Below are positions 43,432 to 54,931 of a stretch of 64,000 nucleotides of DNA, piece by piece (the stretch's first letter is position 1; the number at the start of each line of letters is the position of its first letter). The translations under genes and the position numbers were made by a program. The notes beneath the pieces were generated by a model. That model made no database searches, was not told where the DNA came from, and saw only the letters and a program-made list of their open reading frames with translations. The DNA is from Melampsora larici-populina 98AG31 (taxonomy: Eukaryota; Basidiomycota; Pucciniomycetes; Pucciniales; Melampsoraceae): contig NW_006768782.1 of the NCBI RefSeq assembly GCF_000204055.1, positions 1,256,313 to 1,320,312 of the forward strand. Direction: 5' to 3'.

Positions 43432-45471
43432 TCAAACAGAGATAGTCTTGAATCTGATGAGTTGAGAAGATATCAGTAAAGCTTACCAAAGACTTGAGAG
43501 CAATCAAATCAAGAAAAGGTATAAACTGATCAAACTACTCACATATTAAAACCATCAAGAGCTGTACTAATGACTACACCAGGAATTTGAGGATGCCAAT
43601 GTACTTCTTTAATCTCACTTTGACCATGATGAGCAAAAAGAAGTTGAGGTGGTAATGATTCAGTATTAGCATCTGTCATCATTCCATTTTCTTCTTCATC
43701 TGCTTCTACAGATAAATCCCAAAGGGTCACTTGATCATCTGCACCAGATGCAGCGAAACATGAATCTTCTGTTGGATGCCATTCGATTGATGTGATAGGA
43801 GCTTTGTGCCAATTGAAACTTGCTACAGGTAGATGCTTCTCGGCGGTTTTCCCGGGTGTTTTCGTACTGTGGTTGATAGATACAGCAAGACGAACACAAG
43901 GCAGTAAAGAAATAAGTTAATTTTGCAAGTAAAAACAAAAAGACGAAAATATCGGAATGCGGTCACGCACCTCAACGTTCGAAGATCCCAAACCTTGATT
44001 CCACCTTCATCTCCACCGGTTACAATCAAATAACTAGTTTTCAAATTCCAACTCAACACATTCACATCAGCCTTATGAGCCTCTGGAACACCAATCACAC
44101 TTTTTCTATCCTTTACTCTTACATCCCAAACTCTTAAACTCTGATCAGCAGAACAACTTGCAAAGACAGTTGATTCGGTAGGTGACCATTGAAGATCTTC
44201 AACAGATGAAGTATGACCGCTATAAGGTTGTGCGCTTGTAGTGAAACCAGAGTTGGTAGAAGTAGTCAAGAAAATTTTCGAATGAATATCTCCAGAGAGT
44301 AATCGAAGGGATGAGGGTGAACTAGAGCTTTGGTTAGCTGCACCCCATGCCAAAGCGAAACCTTCAGCACGACCGTGTTGGTGAATAGTGTGGATGGGTG
44401 ACTTTGAGAGAGATAGGTTTCCGGAGCCAGCAGGAGATTGAAGACTATACAAATGAGGTGCGATATCAAAGATATTGACTTTTCCGGTACCCGAGAAAGA
44501 AGCCACAAAATATGAATCTGGTGGTCTAGGTGGTCGATTCGAGAGTGGAAGTGGTAAAGGTTGAGCCTTGATCCGGTTAACAGAACCTTTATGAGGAATA
44601 GTTTTGAAAGTTAATGTTGGTTCTTCGTCCACTTCGTCATCGTCATCTTCATCTTCCTCATCTGGATCGTCTTCCAATTCAGGATCTTTACGCATCCTAC
44701 TCAAACCATCCCATTTCATTATCATAATTTCGTCTTGATCAACGTCTCCTGTTGCGTCCGCTTGAGTACCGGCTACAACACATACTGAATGAGGCATCCG
44801 CATCCGCTCCTCTCCTAAATCATCCCTCAGAACGTCGAAAGATAGCGCTGGCCAGGCCATTGTCAAGGGATGCAACATCTTGTAAGCCGTGGGGTCTGCT
44901 ACCAATTCTTCACCCTCTCCTAGGGTACGACCATGGATATGTGGTAGATAAGCCGTTATCGAAGGTGATCGAGAGCGAGCTTTCTTGGACCCGGCCTCAT
45001 CTGAATTCCTCGCCAGATGATATCACGGTGTTGAAAAACGATTCAGAAGACGAAGAAATTAAAAATTTGCCTCAGTTAAGAACTTGACTTCAAAATCACT
45101 ACCATGAGGTACAGACCAGCGTCATCATCATCATCGGCTTCGAGAGATCGACCGGCTCCAGGTATATTATCATCCATCTTATCTTCATCATCATCATCCT
45201 CTTCCGAATCTTGATTAAAATGTACACTACCAGCTTCTTCATCTTCAAATTCATCTTCCCAAGCGTCTTCAAATTCACCAATACCTTCTTGACCTTCACT
45301 CATATTAATAGCAGATTGAAGTCTAGCTGGAAGATCATCATGATCAATTGCTGCTGATTTCGCTTTACGTTCTTCAGGGTCGAGATCATTTGAAGGTTTG
45401 GTAGTTGTTTGAGAAGTAGGTGTTGGACTGATTGGTCGTTTTTTTACTTTGTTTGATGATTTACCAGCCAT
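43432..45471 (-). CDS. RRB1: Ribosome-assembly WD40 protein Rrb1/GRWD1
   Basis: Rrb1 (GRWD1 in animals) is a nuclear WD40 chaperone for ribosomal protein L3 in 60S subunit assembly. The ATG at 45471 opens MAGKSSNKVKKRPIS, followed by a long acidic region. After an intron near 45110-44995 (exact junction unclear) comes YLPHIHG, then LGEGEELVADPTAYKMLHP and WPALSFDVLRDDLG, the family's hallmark N-terminal block. WD repeats follow, for example SVEDLQWSPTESTVFASCSA and VNVLSWNLKTSYLIVTGGDE. Introns at 43867-43970 and 43454-43542 keep frame. The last exon of 22 nt restores the conserved ending GFNIFKTISV. A second acidic run lies at DPDEEDEDDDDEVDEE. The gene looks intact. Confidence 0.92.
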
Positions 45472-45852
45472 GGTGGGTATATGCAGTTCCGAAAGGATAA
45501 GGGTGTGAAGTCGAATCCCAATATTTTTTTGGTCCGCCTGACTCCAAAAATTACAGCCGATGGTCAAATTGTGGTCAAAAATCAACCAAGTCAAAACTGA
45601 TTGGTTAAGTCGGTTTAGCCAGGTACTTAATTTGAAGGTACACTTCGCATGCTTCACATTCTCTTACCAAAATGTTGGACTGAGTTGGTATCTCTGACCT
45701 GGTTCCACTCCTCCAACTACTTCTTGGTTTCATTACCTGAGGGTTTTGGAAGGCAAAATTGCTCAAGCTTTTTGGGATTGACTGGTGCTCAAGTGTTTGA
45801 GCTATAGTCTAAGAATTGCTCAGAGTAAATCACAAATCCATTGGGACTGATG
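45472..45852. other. Upstream region of RRB1
   Basis: About 380 bases up to the old LTR, presumably holding the RRB1 promoter. I see no defined motif. Confidence 0.35.
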
Positions 45853-46023
45853 TGTTAGGACTTGATGAGAGATGGCAAGATGCAAGTGAGAAAGAGGGTC
45901 TTCTGGTAAAGTAGTTAGATTGCTAAGTAAGGAAAAGAGTCCCTGCTCTACGCATCACAAGAAGTCTAGATGGTACAGTATAAGCATATAACAGGTAAGC
46001 CTTATACAAGTAGGGTCATAACA
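45853..46023 (-). repeat. 3' LTR of the old Ty3 element
   Basis: 171 bp, starting TGTTATGACC and ending CCTAACA on the minus strand, preceded by a purine-rich tract (AAAGGGGGAGTGG). No partner LTR is in the window. Confidence 0.6.
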
Positions 46024-46099
46024 CCACTCCCCCTTTGATGTCTTAACCTCCTCTTGCAGGCCAGCATCTTTCCACTGGTTGGCATTAAAAAAACCATTG

Positions 46100-46272
46100 G
46101 GAAAAAGCCTCACCCTCTCTACTTTCTCCTTGACCTTCTATATCTTACTTCAGCTTGAGGATATTTTTGATTGAATTCATTTACTAGTTCTTGAGCATTT
46201 TGAGGATTGCTTGACGGTTCCCACAAATCACATTCTTCTCCGTACCCTGTCCAGTTGATTAAGTATTCTACT
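46100..46272 (-). pseudogene. Chromodomain of the old Ty3 element
   Basis: The minus strand encodes EYLINWTGYGEECDLWEP then AQELVNEFNQKYPQAE, a good chromodomain match. Chromoviruses use it to direct integration to particular chromatin. It is separated from the rest of integrase by the MITE at 46273-46894. Confidence 0.75.
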
Positions 46273-46894
46273 CACTGTAAACATTATTCAACTTCCCCAA
46301 GTGGGCAGGAAAAATGATTGGGAGTATGATTTGTCATAAAATGGTCTATCACTCTACACCTGAGCCATAAAACCCACACTACATATGTGCAGCAAGCTAA
46401 GTCAATAGTTGTCTATCATGTACATACAGGTCTGCTCAGTTTTTTGCCCATCAGGATAAATAAATCACATGTTATACCACATGTAACTTTTTCGACTTTG
46501 GAATTTTTTTCCCAAACATTCACTACATATAATTCTGTAGCTGCTCAGGCAATATTGTTGAAGCTATTTCTTAGTAACAGAAAGGGTGTTACATGCAGTT
46601 GAGTTGATGAGATCACACCAAAACATCGAGTCAGTGTATGTAGTCAATCTTTTGAATGCTTTTTTCAATCGGAAAGAAGTTACAGCATGTATTACATATG
46701 AATAACTTATTGTGATGAGCAGATAACTGAGCAGAACTGTATGTACATGATGTCCACATATTCACTGAGCCTGCTACACATATGTAGTGTGGGTTTTATG
46801 GCTCAGGTGTGGAGTGATAGACCATTTTATGACAAATCATACTCCCAATCATTTTTTCCTGCCCACTTGGGGAAGTTGTATAATGTTTGCAGTG
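46273..46894. mobile_element. CACTG MITE, TSD ACT
   Basis: The ends are CACTGTAAACATTATTCAAC and, inward from the right, CACTGCAAACATTATACAAC. ACT is at 46270-46272 and 46895-46897. The inverted arms are about 115 bp and extend through GAAAAATGATTGGGAG. A second copy of the same family is at 58519-59141. Inserted between the integrase C-terminus and chromodomain of the old Ty3 element. Confidence 0.9.
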
Positions 46895-46897
46895 ACT

Positions 46898-47146
46898 TTC
46901 TTGCATTTCTTTCTCTTATCCAATATTTCATTAACTTTGAATTCTTCATTTTCATTGATTATTACTGCAGGTGCTGGGGTTGCTTCTTGTCATTTAATTG
47001 AGCTTGGATCATACTTCCGTAATAAGTTAACATGGAAGACAGGATGTATTTTGCTCATGGATTTGGGTAATTCAAGTCTATATGTGTTAGTTGAAACTTG
47101 TGCGGAAATTACAAATGGTCCCAGCCAACAATGTGAAAACTTAACA
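46898..47146 (-). pseudogene. Integrase C-terminal segment of the old Ty3 element
   Basis: Encodes LGPFVISAQVSTNTYRLELP and HPVFHVNLLRKYDPSS, typical of the region before a Ty3 chromodomain. A TGA at 46990-46992 follows SSIK, and the frame continues with QEATPAPAVI after it. Confidence 0.75.
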
Positions 47147-47398
47147 CACTGTGCAGATGTAGTATTTTTCCACCATGCAAAATGATTAAAATTAATGTCA
47201 AAATGATTAAAAATGCTGTGTTAATGCATAAAAATGCACTATTAATGCACCATTCATGTGGAAAAATGCAGCATCAATGCAGTAAAATGCAGTGTTAATG
47301 CACACACAAAATGAATTCAGAATTCTACCTTTTTCAATTTTGTTTGTCCTTCAGGTCAATCATTTTTCACTTGGGAAAAATACTACATCTGCCCAGTG
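47147..47398. mobile_element. 252-bp CACTG MITE, TSD ACA
   Basis: The ends are CACTGTGCAGATGTAGTATT and, inward from the right, CACTGGGCAGATGTAGTATT. ACA flanks both sides (47144-47146, 47399-47401). The centre is made of irregular AATGCA/TTAATGCA repeats. It interrupts the integrase of the old Ty3 element. Confidence 0.88.
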
Positions 47399-48896
47399 AC
47401 AGTGGGTCTTGACGTCAATGTGTGTTTGCTGTTCAACCAAACTTTGTCTCCCTTCTCCCACGACGGTGCGTCTTTTACTTTTCGATTGTGATGTTTCTTC
47501 ATTTCTTCTTGTGTTAAGTTCATTGTATCTTTTAATTCTCTTTGCACCGTCTTGATCTGCTCCATTTGATTTTCAACTAGTGGTACACATTGCGTGCTTG
47601 CAGCAATATCTGTGAAATTCACATCAAACCCATAATTAGCCTTGAATGGTGAGATTCCTATTGCAACATGTTCATTATTGTTATATGAAAACTCTGCAAA
47701 TGGTAGCAGGTCAAACCAGTCATCTTGCTTATAAGAGGTGAAGTGTTGAAGAAACAGTTCCACCACATTGTTTGTGATTTTTGACTGCCCGTCGGTTTGC
47801 AGATGATAAGCGGTTGAAGACTGCGTTTTGATCCCCAATTGTTTATGGAAGTCTTTTGTTATTCTGGAAATGAAAATGTTTCCTTGATCCGACGTTATCG
47901 TTCTTGGGGTGCCATGTAGTCTCCAAACTTCTTGAATCATCAAGTTAGCTAGTTCATTCGAGGTCATACTTTTCTTGCAGGCGATGAAATGAGCCATTTT
48001 TGTTAGTTGGTCGACAACAGTGAGGATGCTATCATACCCTCCTGATTCCGGCAAGTCCGTAATCAAGTCATAACAGCTATTGAGCCACGGTACTTCAGGA
48101 ATAGGCAATGGTTGCAATGATCCAAACAGTTTTTTTGGTTTGAGCCTTCACTCTCTGGCATGATTGACAACCGTCCACGTATTTGTTGACAAAGGCCTTC
48201 ATCAACTGCCAGTGATAGGCTTGTTTAATCAGAGCTAACATCCTCATTTGTCCTGGGTGCCCAGCCAGCTTGCTGTCATGTCTAGAACGCAAGATTTGAA
48301 CCTTTAGATCAGTATCACATGGTACAACAATTTTGTTGTTGAAATATAAAATCCCATTCTCCACTTGGTATCCTTGTAAATGCTTTGAGTTTGGCATTTC
48401 ATCACACAGCCTGATCAATTCTTTGATGTGCTCATTTCCTCCTGCTTTCTCTTTGATTAGTTCAATTAAATCTGAATCTTGTAATATTTGACGGCTTGGT
48501 TCCATTTGCTCTTCTTCATTTAGTCTATCTTCTTTTCTTTCTTCAAATATATCATCATTTTCAAACCACATTTCAGCAATTTCTAGTTCATTCAGGAATG
48601 CGTCAGCCGGTAAGTTTTTGGGTTTTAATAACTGTCCAAATGTCAGTTTGGTTCCTTCAGCAGGTGCAAAGTCTGGCCTGCGCAAAAATGCATCTGGCTT
48701 TGTTGACTGTCTACCAGGTCAAAAATGTATCTCAAAGTCAAACAAGCCCAGAGTTTTGGCCCAGCGCGCCTGTCGCCTTGTGAGTTCCTTGGTTGTCATG
48801 AGGGATTTCAAATTTTTGTGATCAGTGTACACTATGACATTGAGCCGGTTTGGGGTACCTTCAAGGTATTGACACCATTCCTTGATGGACGCCACT
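47399..48896 (-). pseudogene. RNase H remnant, zinc finger and integrase core of the old Ty3 element
   Basis: Three frames: TDHKNLKSLMTTKELTRRQ (RNase H end, 48896-48719), LAGHPGQMRMLALIKQAYHW with DGCQSCQRVKA (HHCC zinc finger, 48685-48095), and integrase core DLITDLPESGG, ITSDQGNIFISRI and LQTDGQSKITNN (48117-47383). The Glu expected after DGQS is Lys here. Frameshifts near 48700 and 48115 and the altered residue make it non-functional. Confidence 0.8.
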
Positions 48897-49662
48897 ACCT
48901 CTGTAGAACTCCTACACAGTGTAGCGTAGGCTGAGCCGGAGAGGGGATGAAGCACTGCCGGAGAGAATGAGAGTACAACAGGTGCAGTTAAGCCGCCCTC
49001 GACCTATAATAATCTCTAAGTTCAGAAGCAGAGGGATACAATTCAAAAAGAAAACTTCCTGCTACACACAAACAACACCTGTAACAACTTCAATTTACCC
49101 CTTCCACTGATAAAATCAGTACCAAACCTGGTCCAAAAGAGCTCCGACAAGTCTAAAGACTGTACAGAGTGGTCACCAAGGCCCTTAAACACTATTTTGA
49201 ATAAGCTAGGGCTATAGAAAAAGTAAATCAAAGTTTTATACAAGTAGATGATAATGTTTTGCAGTCAAATTTAATTTTTAAGACTTCTTCAAAACTAATT
49301 ATTTGAAATAAAAATAATAAAAATAAATGATTTTAAGATAATTGATGACTGAATAGATACTGTTTAAACTTCTACTTAGACTGCTTAAACTATAAAAAAA
49401 TACACTGCTGATTTTCTACGAGAAAAACTATTCGAATGACTCTAAAACTTGTTCAAATGCCAAAACACAGTTACTGTAATGGATTTCACAGACAGACCTT
49501 TCACACACAAAGATTTCACACTATAGAACACGTAATCACTCAGAATTAAAAAAAATAACACTACTACCCTTATAAGGGTTTAAAACTAAAAAAAACTCGA
49601 TAACTCTTTTTAAAATAACACTAAAACAAACTTGACTCTAACACTCGATAAACAAACACTAA

Positions 49663-50348
49663 GAGCATCCACTATGTTGAGGGTGTTTTATCGTAAATTT
49701 TGCGGTCCTGATCGCAAAATTTAATCATGCGTGTTGTAGCTAAGTTGTTAACCGCATGAAATCCACTATGGGATGATGTAACGTAGGATTTAACTACGAT
49801 AATCTGTTCTTAGAACACTATACACGCTATGGCAAAGTCGAGACTCGAATTGAAGTATCTTACCACGCCTCACCCAGCTCACTTCTATGATGATGACTAC
49901 CTTGGTAGCCAGAAAGAACCAAAATGATGGCTTCAGGTGTTGACAATGAGCATCGAGCTTTCTCACATCTTGCTCGATCTTGGTGAAATCAATTGCACGG
50001 AATCACTTTTTTTTAAAACAAAATGCGTTTTTTTTAGCAAATTCAGAGTAAACAGCTACCATCAACAAGCTGTGATTTTGAGGGACGAGGGAAGATTTTG
50101 ATTGAAGGTGGTGAGTGCAGAGTGGGATGGATACAGATAGATCATTTGATGGCTGTTGACCGATTTGATGCGCCAAAAGTCTACGATAAATCAAGTCGTA
50201 GGCTTGCGTAGATTTGAACAAGGGGAGTGCAAGATTTGACGCAGTCGTACGGACCGCATGTCTAAAACAGGTCCATAGTAGACCTGTCTGGATTTTAGCG
50301 TTATTCTAACGCTAAATCACATCGTTAACGCACCCATAGTGGATGCTC
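49663..50348. mobile_element. Tourist/Harbinger-like MITE, TSD TAA
   Basis: The ends are GAGCATCCACTATG and its reverse complement. TAA lies at 49660-49662 and 50349-50351, the usual TWA target of PIF/Harbinger. 686 bp, non-coding. Confidence 0.8.
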
Positions 50349-50700
50349 TAACACTCTACCACAATCCCCAGACACACACATCAACTCAATCAACCCACTC
50401 TTCTTATACCTAACCACCTCGATCACAGCCACACTTTCATGTTATCAAATTTAATCAATTATGTCATTTGCTCTACAATCGGTCTCATTCATCTTTGCAT
50501 CTAACGTAAGTCCTTTCTATTTTCTAACTCTTTAGTTTCTTCTTCTTCTTCTTTAGTTCTTTCATCTACTAATTGGTTAATTCATTCTCTTTTTTTCATC
50601 TTTAGCTTGATTCCTTTCAGTTATCTCCTTCCTAAACCGATTGATTCAAATCTAAATTCCAATTTGTAAGTCTTTTCATCTTCATTATCTTTCTTTTAGG

Positions 50701-51182
50701 AGGGCGTCTCAAGTTGAATTTTTTTGTTTTTTGTTTCACACTTGGACCTTGTTCGTATTTTTCATTTACTAGCTCCAAGTGATTGAATTGAACAAAGGGT
50801 TTTGGCCTCTGAGCTTAGGTAACAAACAGCGGCTCGCGCTCTGCTTGGGCAGAGGTTCAAGAGAAATCGCCCAAAAAGAATCATTCTAAGCCCATGATCT
50901 TGAGACTTAACATAATTTATACATTCATTTCCCTTGTTTTTCATATCCTTCTGTCACTGTCTAATCCCATACTTATGTCCCAGTCGGACCCATTTCAGCG
51001 TCAAAAACTCTCATGTTGAGGTGTGAGAAAGGGACCTGTGCTGAAAACGAACAGAACTCACAGATCCCTTTGCTCTGGTATCAAGAAGGTCAAGGCTCAA
51101 AATCGCTCTCGGATAACTGTTTGTTTCACACTTGGACCCTGTTCGAAAAATCGCCAAAAAAACCTCTACTTGAGACGCCCTA
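50701..51182. mobile_element. MITE with Harbinger-like ends
   Basis: The ends are AGGGCGTCTCAAGT and its exact reverse complement. Both ends also contain TTTGTTTCACACTTGGACC further in, in direct orientation. The target duplication is not clear. No coding capacity. Confidence 0.6.
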
Positions 51183-51524
51183 GTTTAATCATTCTATAAA
51201 CTAATCAATCATTTGTTCTTCTTGATTCTATCTCAATTGGATTATAGCTTGTTATCTTCTTGGTTTCATCTAATTTAATCGATCAATCGATCTGATGCTT
51301 CAATTTAATGTGTAAGTCTTTGTTGAAGTTTACGTTTTATTTTGATACATTACATGTTACATTTCATAAGTTAGAAACTTAATGTTGTTTATTTCATATC
51401 TCATTATCTAAATTCATATGTAGCTTTTACTGTTTGTTACTGATATCATCAATATTAACCTAACTTTGTTTTACTCGTTATTATTAATATCACCTCAAAG
51501 AGCAACGAAGAAAGCCTCCCTCTT

Positions 51525-51895
51525 CATCCAAGATTTTCTATTACATTCTTGGGTGATAGGTGAGTAGCTTATTCGTGGGATTTGATGGTAGTTCATTAGA
51601 TTTGTTCTGAACTCAAATCATCCCTGCTCTGACAGGTATGTTTCTCATTCTATATTTCATTTCATATCTTGATTTCCTTTTTATTCATTGTGATGGAATT
51701 AAAAATTGATCCAAGATTTTCTATTACATTCTTGGGTGATAGGTGAGTAGCTTATTCGTGGGATTTGATGGTAGTTCATTAGATTTGTTCTGAACTCAAA
51801 TCATCCCTGCTCTGACAGGTGAGTAGCTTATTCGTGGGATTTGATGGTAGTTCATTAGATTTGTTCTGAACTCAAATCATCCCTGCTCTGACAGT
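51525..51895. repeat. Three copies of a 75-110-bp tandem repeat
   Basis: GTGAGTAGCTTATTCGTGGG through CCCTGCTCTGACAG occurs three times without visible change. Copies one and two also share the preceding segment ATCCAAGATTTTCTATTACA. A 66-bp unrelated segment separates the first two. Confidence 0.85.
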
Positions 51896-52350
51896 TTGTA
51901 ACAGTCTTCTTTCCATTTTCATTTCTTTTAGTTTCTTTTAGTTTGATTCTCCTGCATACTAATTGTTCATCTGTTCTTCTTTCTATCCTAATTTGAATTC
52001 TAGCTTTGTATTCTTTATCTTTTAGGTCGATCGATTTTGATTTTTAGCTTTTAATGTGTAAGTCTTTCCTTTTTGTCTTTTGTTTCTTGTAGTTTGAATG
52101 ATCTATATACTCATTACTTGTTTGTTTATTCTTTCATCTTAATTTTGATTATAGTTGTTTTTTATTCAATCTTATTCCTTTTTTTTGTATTGATATTTAT
52201 TTAGTTTGTTTCTGTTGTACCGTGATGTTGAATAAATAAAAATGAAACTTATCAAAATTGAAGTACTAAATTAAAAGATTTGTATATGAGAAATTCTAAA
52301 CTGAGAGTTATCGAGTAGATCCTAATAAAAGAGTAAGCTTTTGAATAATA

Positions 52351-52565
52351 GGGCGTTTCAAGTCAGAAATTTTTTGTGAAACTTTTTAAAAAACGGACAA
52401 GTTTTTTAAATTTTACGGTGGGGTTTTTTTCTGCAAATATACGGTCAACACCATTCGGGACACCTAAAAAGGTGTCCCATTTTTTTTAAATTTACGGTAT
52501 ATTTTGCAACATTGGACAACTTGTTGGACTGTAAAATACCGTAAATTTATTGACTTGAAACCCCC
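52351..52565. mobile_element. 215-bp MITE with Harbinger-like ends, TA flanks
   Basis: The ends are GGGCGTTTCAAGTCA and, inward from the right, GGGGGTTTCAAGTCA, flanked by TA on both sides. The centre repeats a TTTTAAATTTTACGGT-like motif. Its ends resemble those of the large Harbinger element at 29438-42698. Confidence 0.7.
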
Positions 52566-52637
52566 TAATGTGAGATTGATTTACTAAAAGCATGAAAAAG
52601 TAAAAGTAGTAATAGTCATGAAAGACTTTGCTTTCCA

Positions 52638-53072
52638 CACCGCCAAGAGTTCTGTATCAAAGATCTTGTAGTTGTGCTCTGCTTGAATTGAGGATTGTGA
52701 TAAGTAAGCAATGCGGTGAAGTTTGCCGTTGTCTTCAGATACTTGCAAGAGAACTGCTCCTAATGCGTAATCCAAGCAGTCACATTCCAATACAAATGGT
52801 TTGTATGGGTCTGCTATCTTGAGTACCGGTGCCGTGGTGAAGGCCGTCTTGAGTGCTTCAAACGCTTGATTCCGTTCCTCATTCCATGTAAATTCAACAT
52901 CTTTCTTGTACAATTCATTCAACAGTTGTGCAACTTTGGAAAATTGATTTATAAATCTTCTGTAAAATTTCACAAATCCTAAAAATGTCTGAGTGTCGGA
53001 TAGGTTCTTTGGGACTGGCCAATCCTTGACCGCTTTCACCTTGCTTGCATTGTATTCACTCCATGACCTCAA
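52638..53072 (-). pseudogene. RT/RNase H segment of the old Ty3 element
   Basis: Encodes LSDTQTFLGFVKFYRRFINQ and KPFVLECDCLDYALGAVLLQ, then YKIFDTELLAV where the insertion begins. The usual RNase H Asp in the ECDxSD motif is followed by Cys-Leu here. The upstream RT palm motifs are missing from the window. Confidence 0.8.
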
Positions 53073-53085
53073 TTTGCCCGGCGTG

Positions 53086-53822
53086 ATTACTTACCTTGAC
53101 GATAATCATACATCTACTTTTTTCTATCAAGGGTACAACTAAAACATGACCCTTGATAGAAGACATCACTAAAAACAATTCATTTACAAAAAACCCGTAC
53201 CAGAATAAAACAACTCTGGTACAATTTCACTAAAATATATTGAAAGTCCCTACTCAGGGTTTGATAACCAAAACAACCTGACCAGGCAAAGCAAGAAAGG
53301 GCTGCTTAGTAACAAACCAGCCATATAAGATCAAAACAGTCTACAATGAAACAGGGTCTATGACATCACAAAGTAAAAGTCAGTTATATAAAGGTCTTGC
53401 TTTAGACCAACAATAGAAGACTCATTCTTACCACTAACCTTTACTACAAAAACCACCTTTTTTTCTTAAAACTGATTTTCTTTTTGACAAACCTTTTTTA
53501 ACAAAACCTTTTTCCTTTTAAAAACAAAACACTTCTCTTAGATAGACATTCTAATACTTTGAATTCTTATTAAACTAGAATCCTACTTTAAATATCTCTT
53601 CTCAGACCAGTTATCTGTTTTCTCTTTCTTATCTCTCTCTTCCTTAAGTCAAAAGTGTTACAGATCATTTGGCTCGAATAGCCAATCCGACTAAAATCCT
53701 TCGCAAAACATCCCCTTTTTGATTCAATAACAATCAACCAACACTGAAGTGTGGCCTAAAGTACAGATTGCTATCTTCAGCTTTTGCTTTGGAAGACGGT
53801 TGAGTGTACAGCACCTCAATCA
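53086..53822. other. Stretch without a supported gene, with a 13-bp hairpin
   Basis: TTCTATCAAGGGT at 53122-53134 pairs perfectly with ACCCTTGATAGAA at 53149-53161. The region could be an LTR, since a TG and CA bounded stretch of suitable size exists at 53086-53663 on the minus strand, but no partner or duplication was found. Confidence 0.3.
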
Positions 53823-54697
53823 CACTGCAAAGATAATATATTTTTCCATGGTGAAAAATGATTGCATTTATTCTAAAATGATTGACAAAAAACTGTTTCT
53901 GAAATTTAGGGCCCAGTTTTAGCCCAAAATTCTTGGAAAACAGATTGCAGAGAGATACAATGCTGTTTGTCCTTGAACGTTTTTTTCAAGTTGCTCAGAG
54001 TGTTTTACTCAGAAGTAACTCAGCAAGCAATTCCTGATACTCTTTCTGGTTTTTGAAAGCTCACAGCAGTTCAAAAAATCCGGAAAAATCAGAACAGATC
54101 AAAAATGCCCTTTGTAATGTTTGGTGCCTTTGTCTTGGATATATGCAAGGTATAACACCAAAAGTTCTTCTCTGTCTGCCAAATAAATTGTAAATGTATT
54201 TTGGGTCACCAATGTAGCAAATGTGGACAGATTATCCTGATATTTTTTCCAGATAATGGCACATCCTTTGTTGTGTTGCGAAATTTTTTCTGGGTGATTT
54301 TGGAGCCTTGTACATATGTCAGCATAATATATATAGTTTTAACAATACACATGTGATGGTATACATACTGAGCCAGCAAGATCCCAAAAAAAACGTTCAA
54401 CAAAGGGAATGCTGTCCTTCACTTATGATTTTTTTTCTGGCTTGTTCTCGTCAATTTTGGAGGCTTAAATGAGTGCGCAAGTTCCGCATTTCTGTCTATC
54501 TTGCCAAAAAATCTGGAAAATCACCAAACGGAGTGGTAGAATTTTTCTATATCCGCCAAAACCTCCCACCGGAAAGAAAATCACACAATTTTACTTACCT
54601 GATTTTTTCAGATTTTTTGGACCAATATGAAGCATGCCATTTCAATTGCTGGTTTCAATCATTTTTCACCATGGAAAAATATATTATCTTTGCAGTG
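53823..54697. mobile_element. CACTG MITE, TSD TCA
   Basis: Perfect terminal repeats of about 42 bp start CACTGCAAAGATAATATATT. TCA is at 53820-53822 and 54698-54700. 875 bp, no supported gene. The perfect ends imply a young insertion. Confidence 0.9.
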
Positions 54698-54931
54698 TCA
54701 GTAACTGGCAGCGGTGAACATTCCGCACCAAAGACAACTGTAGAAACCAACTACAGTTCCATCAACTCTACTAAGAACCAAAAACCAAACCTCGAACAAG
54801 AATCTATCTAGATTGTTATACAACAAGGTCTACATTTAGTAAGTGATTCATCCTAGTCTACACCCTTTAGTAGTCTCAGGCTGACAATCAACTAGTTCCA
54901 TTGTTAAAGGAAGAGGGTATTTGTTCTTATA

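Larger units (their letters stand above)
48897..52637. mobile_element. 3.7-kb insertion of unknown type in the old Ty3 RNase H
   Basis: The RNase H frame stops at 52638 and resumes at 48896. CAC occurs at both junctions (48894-48896 and 52638-52640), consistent with a 3-bp duplication, but the ends (TACCTCTGTAG and GCTTTCCA) show no inverted repeat. Inside are three small terminal-repeat elements, a three-copy tandem repeat and a series of splice-site-like signals. No coding region longer than a few dozen residues is supported. It may be a composite of several insertions. Confidence 0.45.
45853..53085 (-). mobile_element. Old chromodomain Ty3 element, dissected by insertions
   Basis: The minus-strand order is RT/RNase H (53072-52638), the rest of RNase H (48896-48719), zinc finger and integrase (48685-47399), integrase C-terminus (47146-46898), chromodomain (46272 to about 46110) and 3' LTR (46023-45853). 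The coding strand is interrupted at 48897-52637, 47147-47398 and 46273-46894. RT upstream of LGFVKFYRRFI and the 5' LTR are missing. Frames are broken and at least one TGA is present, so it is inactive. Confidence 0.8.

Noticed and set aside
46387..46602. 71-codon ORF repeated at 58634-58849 as a conserved small gene
   Set aside because: It is shared only because both lie inside copies of the same CACTG MITE; no start context, domain or codon constraint supports it.
53086..53663. Solo LTR bounded by TG and CA on the minus strand
   Set aside because: No second copy, no target duplication and no polypurine tract or primer site beside it.
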